Below are positions 44,637 through 50,035 of a stretch of 50,035 nt of DNA, piece after piece (position 1 is the stretch's first letter; every line of letters starts with the position of its first letter). A program made the position numbers and the translations under genes. The DNA comes from an uncultured Pseudoxanthomonas sp. (GTDB lineage: Bacteria > Pseudomonadota > Gammaproteobacteria > Xanthomonadales > Xanthomonadaceae): the NCBI RefSeq assembly GCF_946886695.1, contig NZ_CAMPJD010000034.1:1-50035 (forward strand). The letters run 5' to 3'. The notes beneath the pieces are model-generated. The model was not told the DNA's origin and made no database searches. It saw only the letters and a list, made by a program, of their open reading frames with translations.

Positions 44637-46526
44637 ATGTCCTGGTCCACCGACCACGCCCGCAAGACCTACTCCGTCCCGCACTGGGCCGAAGGGTATT
44701 TCGACGTGGACGCCGCCGGCCGCATCGTGGTGTCGCCCAAGGGTGCGCAGGGTCCGCTGATCCCGCTGCCCGAGGTGGTCGATGCCGCACGCGCGCAGGG
44801 CGCGCAGCTGCCGCTGCTGGTGCGCTTTCCTGACATCCTTGGCGACCGCCTTGGCAAGCTGCAGGCCGCGTTCGCGCAGGCGCAGGCCGACTGGGACTAC
44901 AAGGGCGGCTACACAGCGGTCTATCCGATCAAGGTCAACCAGCATCGCGGCGTCGCCGGCACGCTGGCCTCACATGCCGGAGAAGGCTTCGGCCTGGAGG
45001 CCGGCAGCAAGCCTGAGTTGATGGCGGTGCTGGCACTGTCGCGCCCGGGCGGCCTGATCGTCTGCAATGGTTACAAGGACCGTGAGTACATCCGCTTGGC
45101 GCTGATCGGCCGCAAGCTTGGGCTACAGACCTTCATCGTCATCGAGAAGCCTTCCGAACTGGCGCTGGTCATCGAGGAATCGCGCGCGCTGGGCGTGAAG
45201 CCCGGCCTGGGCGTACGCATGCGCCTGGCTACGCTGGGCGCGGGCAAGTGGCAGAACAGCGGCGGCGACAAGGCCAAGTTCGGCCTGTCCCCGCGCCAGG
45301 TGCTGGACCTGTGGAAGCAGCTGCGCGAGGCCGGTCTGCAGGACACGCTGAGCCTGCTGCACTTCCACATGGGCTCGCAGATTTCCAACGTGCGCGACAT
45401 CGCCAACGGCATGCGCGAAGCGACCCGCTATTTCATCGAGCTGTCCAAGCTGGGCGCGACCATCAGCCATGTGGATGTCGGCGGTGGCCTGGGCATCGAC
45501 TACGAGGGCACGCGTTCGCGCAGCTATTGTTCCATCAACTACGGCATCAGCCAGTACGCCAACAACATCGTGCAGCCGCTGGCTGAAGCCTGCGAGCAGA
45601 ACGGACTCACTCCGCCGCGCATCGTCACCGAGTGCGGCCGCGCGATGACCGCGCATCACGCGGTGCTGGTGGTGAACGTGTCGGAAGTCGAACAGGCGCC
45701 GGAAGGCCGCGTGCCGCCCGCACACGACGACGAGCCGGCCGTGATCCGCCACCTGCGCGAGATCCATGGCGAACTCGATACACGGCCGGCGGTGGAACTC
45801 TTCCACGAGGCCCAGCACCACCACAGCGAAGGCCTGTCGCTGTACGCGCTGGGCCAGATCGACCTGGTGCACCGCGCACGCATCGACGACCTGTTCTACG
45901 CCATCGCGCATGCGGTACGCGCGCGCTTGAGCAGCGACGAACGCAGCCATCGCGACCTGCTGGACGAGTTGAACGAGCGCCTGGTCGACAAATATTTCGT
46001 CAACTTCAGCGTGTTCGAATCCATTCCCGACGTGTGGGCGATCGACCAGGTGTTCCCGATCGTGCCCATTGAACGGTTGGACGAAGCGCCGACGCGTCGC
46101 GGCATCATCGCCGACATGACCTGCGACTCGGATGGCATGGTCAAGACCTATGTCGAGAACGAAGGTCTGGATTCTTCGCTGCCGCTGCATGCGATGAAGC
46201 ACGGCGAGAGCTACCGGCTGGGCATTTTCCTGGTCGGCGCCTACCAGGAAATCCTCGGCGACATCCATAACCTGTTTGGCGACACCGATGCGGTGGAAGT
46301 CAGCGCTGACGCCGGCACCGGTTACCTGCTCACCCAACAGCGCCGCGGCGATACCACCGACGTGATGCTCGACTACGTGGGCTACAAGCTGGACGACCTG
46401 CGCGCGGTGTACCAACAGCGTGTGGAGGAAGCAGGCTTGCCCGCAGACGAGTCGAAGCGGCTGGCCGATGCGCTGGAAGCCGGGCTGACCGGTTACACGT
46501 ACCTGTCGGACGAACCGCTGGCCTAG
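44637..46526 (+). CDS. speA: Biosynthetic arginine decarboxylase
   Basis: 629 aa, the usual length of the PLP-dependent SpeA family. It decarboxylates arginine to agmatine, the first step toward putrescine here. Motifs: YPIKVNQHRGV (PLP Lys), GFGLEAGSKPEL, LHFHMGSQISN, VDVGGGLGIDYEGT and ECGRAMTAHHAV. The start is the ATG at 44637 (MSWSTDHARKTYSVPHWAEGYF); a TTG four codons upstream is possible. It follows the repeat and ends in a REP pair. Confidence 0.97.
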   Translation: MSWSTDHARKTYSVPHWAEGYFDVDAAGRIVVSPKGAQGPLIPLPEVVDAARAQGAQLPLLVRFPDILGDRLGKLQAAFAQAQADWDYKGGYTAVYPIKVNQHRGVAGTLASHAGEGFGLEAGSKPELMAVLALSRPGGLIVCNGYKDREYIRLALIGRKLGLQTFIVIEKPSELALVIEESRALGVKPGLGVRMRLATLGAGKWQNSGGDKAKFGLSPRQVLDLWKQLREAGLQDTLSLLHFHMGSQISNVRDIANGMREATRYFIELSKLGATISHVDVGGGLGIDYEGTRSRSYCSINYGISQYANNIVQPLAEACEQNGLTPPRIVTECGRAMTAHHAVLVVNVSEVEQAPEGRVPPAHDDEPAVIRHLREIHGELDTRPAVELFHEAQHHHSEGLSLYALGQIDLVHRARIDDLFYAIAHAVRARLSSDERSHRDLLDELNERLVDKYFVNFSVFESIPDVWAIDQVFPIVPIERLDEAPTRRGIIADMTCDSDGMVKTYVENEGLDSSLPLHAMKHGESYRLGIFLVGAYQEILGDIHNLFGDTDAVEVSADAGTGYLLTQQRRGDTTDVMLDYVGYKLDDLRAVYQQRVEEAGLPADESKRLADALEAGLTGYTYLSDEPLA

Positions 46527-46590
46527 CGTGCGCCACGCGCACGGCATCGCGATGCCCGATCCCACGTGACACGCGCATGGCGCACGCTAC
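46527..46590. repeat. Pair of inverted GTAG-REP palindromes after speA
   Basis: CGTGCGC-CAC-GCGCACG (46527-46543) starts right after the speA stop. A second unit with CACGCGC-ATG-GCGCACG and CTAC (46570-46590) lies in inverted orientation, beginning GTAGCGTGCGCC on the minus strand. The two form a BIME-like structure between converging genes and may serve as a terminator. Confidence 0.6.
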
Positions 46591-46606
46591 GCATGCGCGC
46601 TCGTGC

Positions 46607-46984
46607 CTAGATGTCGGCCTTGTCCTGCCGGAGCAGGGCGAGCTGCAACTCCACGCGCTTGAGCTCCCGCAGCATGCGGTTGGCTTCCATGTGGCTGCCC
46701 AGGAACGACTTCATGATCATCGTGAACTGGAACAGCACGATCGCCAGCACGCCCCATTGCACGGCAATTAGTGCCTCGGTGGCATGCCAGCTCCGCCACA
46801 GCGAAACACCGAAGCCCGCGAAGGCGGCGATGCCGCAGAGGTAGGCCACCCACACCACCCAGCCCAGCGAGCCGCGGAACAGTCCGAACGCCTGCGAGAA
46901 ATAGCCGGGTTCGCCGTGCCGCGCCAACAGGTCGCGGTCCTCGGCCGAGAGGGTCTGCTTGATCAGGTCATCAGTCTTGTTCAT
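46607..46984 (-). CDS. DUF6768 membrane protein partner of an ECF sigma factor
   Basis: 125 aa from the ATG at 46984 (MNKTDDLIKQTLSAEDRDLLARHGEPGYFSQAFGLFRGSLGWVVWVAYL). It follows the DUF6768 layout: a short acidic N-terminus with AEDRDLLARHGE, two helices (VVWVAYLCGIAAFAGFGV; GVLAIVLFQFTMIMK) and a helix NRMLRELKRVELQLALL. Genes of this kind usually follow ECF sigma genes. It overlaps the sigma gene by 14 bases. It is probably a membrane-bound anti-sigma-like partner; that role is inference. Confidence 0.85.
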   Translation of the reverse strand: MNKTDDLIKQTLSAEDRDLLARHGEPGYFSQAFGLFRGSLGWVVWVAYLCGIAAFAGFGVSLWRSWHATEALIAVQWGVLAIVLFQFTMIMKSFLGSHMEANRMLRELKRVELQLALLRQDKADI

Positions 46985-47537
46985 CGGTGTTTCCTTCCAG
47001 TCGCGCGCGGATCTTGCGCCGCGCATGCATCAGCCGGGTCTTGACCGTTCCCGGTGGCACGTCGAGCGCCACGGAGATCTCCGCCACGCTCAGGTCTTCC
47101 AGATAGAACAGCGACAGCGCCGCGCGCTGGGGCGCGGGCAGGGCCTGCATTTCCGCCCTGACAACGGCCAGCTCCGACGCGCGTTCGCCCGCCGCGTCCT
47201 GTTCGCCCGGCAGCATCGCCTCAAGCTCGACCTCGACGAAGTGGATGCGCTCGAACTGCCGTCCGCGGATCGCGCGCGCGCACCGGCGGGTGACGATGCG
47301 GAAGGCCCAGGCAGGAAACGCTGCCACGTCGTCCAGCCGGCGGAGTCCGCGCAGGATCTCGACCCAGGCTTCCTGGGCCATGTCGCGTGCGAGATCCGGG
47401 TGACCAGTCAGGCGCCACGCATGGCGCAGCAGGCGTGGCTGCCAGCGCGCGACCAGACGCTCCCATGCGGCACGGTCACCCGTCCGGGCGGCTGCGGCGA
47501 GGTACTCGTCCAGTATCCGTTCCGTGTCCCGCTGCAC
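46971..47537 (-). CDS. ECF-type RNA polymerase sigma factor
   Basis: 188 aa. Region 2 is seen in ARDMAQEAWVEILRGLRRLDDVAAFPAWAFRIVTRRCARAI and region 4 in LPAPQRAALSLFYLEDLSVAEISVALDVPPGTVKTRLMHARRKIRARL. There is no region 3, as in ECF sigma-70 factors. The start is the ATG at 47537 (MQRDTERILDEYLAAAART). Its stop overlaps the DUF6768 start by 14 bases, so the two are translated together. The target promoters are unknown. Confidence 0.95.
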   Translation of the reverse strand: MQRDTERILDEYLAAAARTGDRAAWERLVARWQPRLLRHAWRLTGHPDLARDMAQEAWVEILRGLRRLDDVAAFPAWAFRIVTRRCARAIRGRQFERIHFVEVELEAMLPGEQDAAGERASELAVVRAEMQALPAPQRAALSLFYLEDLSVAEISVALDVPPGTVKTRLMHARRKIRARLEGNTDEQD

Positions 47538-47643
47538 GCGCGTGCCCCTGTCTCCGTCTGTCGGGAATCAAGGTGCCGGAGTGAAGGAGAACGGTTCAAT
47601 CCGGGGCGGAGAAAGAACAAGGCGACCGGTGCCCGCGGGCAGC

Positions 47644-48396
47644 CTAGGTGCCGCGATATACCTGGAAGCCCGCCACCGACTGCGTCACCGGCATGATCTC
47701 CAGCCGGTTGATGTTGAGGTGCGGTGGCAGCGTGGCGACGTAGAAGATGGTGTCGGCGATGTCGTCGGCCGTCATCGGCGCGGCGCCGGTGTAGAGCTTG
47801 TCCGATGCCTGCCGGTCGCCATGCGTGCGCACCAGGGTGAATTCGGTTTCAGCCATGCCCGGTTCGATCGTGGTCACGCGCACGCCGGTGCCGTGCAGGT
47901 CGCTGCGCAGGCCCAGCGAAAACTGGCTGACGAACGCCTTGCTACCACCGTACGCGTTGCCGCCGGGGTACGGATACACGCCGGCGACGGAACTGATGTT
48001 GATGATGGCGCCCTTGCGTTCGACCAGCATCGGCAGCAATCGATGAGTCAGCGTGACCAGCGCGGTGATGTTGGTGTCGATCATCGTGCGCCAGTCGGAC
48101 AGCAGCGCGCTTTGCGCAGGTGCCGTGCCCTGCGCCAGACCGGCGTTGTTGACCAGCAGGTCGATGTCGCGGAACCCTGCAGGCAATGCAGCCAGCGCGG
48201 CGTCCATCGCCGCTTCGTCGCGGATGTCGAACACCGCGGCATGCACCCTGTCGGCACCGATCTCATCCACCAGCGCCTGCAGGCGCTCGGCGCGGCGGCC
48301 CGTGGCGATCACGCGCCAGCCGGCAGCGGCGAAGCGGCGGACGGCGGCGGCACCGAAGCCAGAGGTGGCGCCGGTGATGAGGGCGGTGCGGGTCAT
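47644..48396 (-). CDS. Short-chain dehydrogenase/reductase (YdfG-like)
   Basis: 250 aa. NAD(P) motif TGATSGFG (about 8-15), NNAG (about 87-90), and the catalytic Ser-Tyr-Lys in INISSVAGVYPYPGGNAYGGSK. The C-terminal PEDIA-like part (ADDIADTIFYVATLPPHLNINRLEIMPV) is that of the YdfG group, which oxidises serine, 3-hydroxy acids or malonic semialdehyde reduction products. Start ATG 48396. Standalone gene. Confidence 0.93.
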   Translation of the reverse strand: MTRTALITGATSGFGAAAVRRFAAAGWRVIATGRRAERLQALVDEIGADRVHAAVFDIRDEAAMDAALAALPAGFRDIDLLVNNAGLAQGTAPAQSALLSDWRTMIDTNITALVTLTHRLLPMLVERKGAIINISSVAGVYPYPGGNAYGGSKAFVSQFSLGLRSDLHGTGVRVTTIEPGMAETEFTLVRTHGDRQASDKLYTGAAPMTADDIADTIFYVATLPPHLNINRLEIMPVTQSVAGFQVYRGT

Positions 48397-48429
48397 GGGG
48401 ATTCCTTGGAGAGGGGAAAACGGTCGCGG

Positions 48430-48840
48430 TCAGCGGCGCGCGTACCAGAGGGCGCCCAGCCAGGTACCGAGCGCGGCGGCGACCACGGACAGCGTCGCGC
48501 TGAGTGCGTTCGTGCGCAGCAGGAAGCCGAGGGGATAGGACATGTCCGAGGCCGCACCGGCGATGCCGGCCAGCACCGACAGCGTCGCGATCCACACCGC
48601 CAGCGTCAGGCCGACGGCGACGATCAGGAAGCGATGGCCTGCCAGCGCGCCACCCAGCCCCATGCAGAGGGCGGTCACGACGTAGCTGACCGGCGCCAGG
48701 AATCCCCAGCGTGTCTGCACCACCTCCTGCCAGTGTGCGGGCAGGACAAGGCCGAGCAGCCACGAGGCGACAAGCAGCGACCCCATCGCCGCGGCCGTCG
48801 CCACGATCAGGCGCTGCAGCGTCGGCCGCGTGGCACTCAC
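48430..48840 (-). CDS. Small integral membrane protein
   Basis: 136 aa from the GTG at 48840, which overlaps the SPOR gene stop (GTGA), so it is coupled to that gene. Four hydrophobic helices are seen (LIVATAAAMGSLLVASWLLGL; VSYVVTALCMGLGGAL; LIVAVGLTLAVWIATLSVLAG; LSVVAAALGTWLGALWY). I do not recognise a family. The link to the SPOR protein suggests a minor envelope role. Confidence 0.75.
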   Translation of the reverse strand: MSATRPTLQRLIVATAAAMGSLLVASWLLGLVLPAHWQEVVQTRWGFLAPVSYVVTALCMGLGGALAGHRFLIVAVGLTLAVWIATLSVLAGIAGAASDMSYPLGFLLRTNALSATLSVVAAALGTWLGALWYARR

Positions 48841-49625
48841 TGGGCCTTCACCGCCATCGCAGGCAGTCCGCCGCTGGCGAGTTTCTGCTTGGCCTCGGCG
48901 AGTTCGCTCGCCGTGCCATACGGGCCCATGCGCACGCGATAGACGGTCTTGCCGTTGATCTGCGCCGACTCCACGCGGGCGCTCAGGCCCAGCATGGCGA
49001 TCTTGGCCTTGGTGGCCTCGGCATCGCCCGATGCGCCGAACGCGCCGGCCTGCAGGATGTAGCGTGCGCCGGTGTCCGCGCTGGCCACGGTGGCGGCAGG
49101 CTTGGGTGCGGGTGCGGCGTCTGCGGTGCGCGGCGTTTCGGTGGGGCGGGCGGGCGCGGTTTCGTTGATCGGTGTCGGTTGGGTGGCGGCGGCGGCCGGC
49201 GCAACCGCGACGGGCGTCGTGGCCTGTCCATTGAGGGCGGCGCGCGCCCTGCGTGCTTCTTCCTCGCGCGCGCTGGCGGCCAGCTCCGCGTCGGACATCT
49301 GCACTTCCTTGCCGGGCAGCAAGGTATAGAAGTCGTACTGGGTTTCCTTCGTGGCGGCATCGTCCGTCGTCGCGGCGGTGGCCGGTGCCTCGTTGCTCGG
49401 TGCGTCGGGCACCACGGCTTCCACATCGGCACTGTCGACAGGCGCGGGTTGCGCGTCAGGGTTGGGCGTGGGACGGAAGAAACCGTCGCCGTCCTTCTTG
49501 CCCAGCCCCGGCACGACGAAATACACCGCCAAGCCGATCAGCAGCCCGAGGATCAGCCAGACCCACGCGGGCGTGGCCTGACTGGAATTGCGTGTGGCCT
49601 GACTCTTGCCGCGCCTTGCTGCCAT
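48837..49625 (-). CDS. SPOR-domain cell-division-type protein
   Basis: 262 aa. A short cytoplasmic tail (MAARRGKSQATRNSSQATPAW), a single helix (VWLILGLLIGLAVYFVVP), a long Pro/Ala/Thr-rich periplasmic linker, and a C-terminal SPOR domain (YILQAGAFGASGDAEATKAKIAML, VESAQINGKTVYRVRMGPYGT). The layout is that of FtsN-like proteins binding denuded peptidoglycan at the division site. It lies 14 bases after argS, as ftsN-like genes often do in this group. Confidence 0.94.
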   Translation of the reverse strand: MAARRGKSQATRNSSQATPAWVWLILGLLIGLAVYFVVPGLGKKDGDGFFRPTPNPDAQPAPVDSADVEAVVPDAPSNEAPATAATTDDAATKETQYDFYTLLPGKEVQMSDAELAASAREEEARRARAALNGQATTPVAVAPAAAATQPTPINETAPARPTETPRTADAAPAPKPAATVASADTGARYILQAGAFGASGDAEATKAKIAMLGLSARVESAQINGKTVYRVRMGPYGTASELAEAKQKLASGGLPAMAVKAQ

Positions 49626-49639
49626 CTACTGCTCTCCGC

Positions 49640-50035
49640 TCACATCTTTTCGGGCGCGCTTACGCCCAACAGGTCCAGTGCATTGGCCAGCGCCTGGCGT
49701 ACCGCCAGTGCCAGCGCCAGCCGCGCATCACGTGCCTGCGCGTCGTCGGTAAGCACGGGCGTGCCGGCGTACCAGGTGTGGAAAGCATAGGCCAAGTCGC
49801 GCAGGTATTGCGCCACAACATGGGGCTCCAGCGATTCGCCGGCCGCTTCCACCACTTCGGGATAGCGCGACAGCTCGACCATCAGCTGCAGTGAGGTCTC
49901 GTCGTCCAGGCGAGCCAGGTTCGCCAGTCCGTTCGCCTGGTCGTAGGCGTAACCCTTCTCGCCCGCCTGGCGCAGCAGGCTGCACACGCGGGCATGCGCG
50001 TACTGCACGTAGAACACCGGGTTGTCGTTGCTCTG
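49640..50035 (-). CDS. argS: Arginyl-tRNA synthetase, C-terminal part (runs off the window)
   Basis: The visible part is the C-terminal 131 codons; the gene continues beyond base 50035. It shows the ArgRS end of the catalytic domain ([20 protein letters not shown]) and the all-helical DALR anticodon-binding domain ([45 protein letters not shown], then [28 protein letters not shown]). The start and Rossmann fold are outside. The SPOR gene follows 14 bases downstream, so the two are probably cotranscribed. Confidence 0.96.
   Translation of the reverse strand, partial: QSNDNPVFYVQYAHARVCSLLRQAGEKGYAYDQANGLANLARLDDETSLQLMVELSRYPEVVEAAGESLEPHVVAQYLRDLAYAFHTWYAGTPVLTDDAQARDARLALALAVRQALANALDLLGVSAPEKM

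Overview
This 50-kb window is chromosomal DNA from a GC-rich gammaproteobacterium, most probably a member of the Xanthomonadaceae (Pseudoxanthomonas, Lysobacter or Stenotrophomonas type). The basis is overall protein resemblance, GC-rich codon use, a single-chain AceE, and GTAG-type palindromic intergenic repeats. No rRNA or tRNA gene was seen. The genus is an inference.

Layout. 55-2877 (minus): an Rsb-like partner-switching module (sensor SpoIIE phosphatase, HATPase anti-sigma kinase, STAS antagonist). 3113-5806: aceE with a downstream hairpin. 5906-11830: an accessory island. It holds two AT-rich genes of unknown function, a decayed DUF3817 copy, a truncated hicA with intact hicB, a HigB/ParE-like toxin-antitoxin pair, a winged-helix YcaQ-like gene, and an AT-rich type II-A retron (reverse transcriptase, NDT-like effector and candidate msr-msd RNA). 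The intact DUF3817 gene at 11833 lies at the right edge, so the island is bracketed by a decayed and an intact copy of the same sequence.

12247-34443 is ordinary but varied: HPP membrane protein, LuxR-tailed hydrolase, MddA, DUF2167 and DUF2272 proteins, arylamine N-acetyltransferase, polysaccharide deacetylase, a LytTR/LytS two-component pair, AdhP with a perfect FNR-type box, TPR protein, hydrolases, a CHASE-PAS-GGDEF-EAL protein, CHAD protein, a small ribbon-helix-helix candidate with its own palindrome, VOC and AraC proteins. 34456-38544 is the glyoxylate bypass: a divergent LysR regulator, aceB and aceA, with two palindromes between them. 38629-50035 holds an S9 peptidase, comM, ubiK, a PII gene with a DUF6404 partner, the polyamine genes speE and speA, an ECF sigma factor with a DUF6768 partner, an SDR, a SPOR-domain protein and the 3' part of argS.

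The most notable system is the retron at about 9.6-11.7 kb. Its effector closely resembles the Ec86/St85 (RcaT-class) effectors. A near-perfect 25-bp hairpin lies just upstream of the effector, where the msd is expected.
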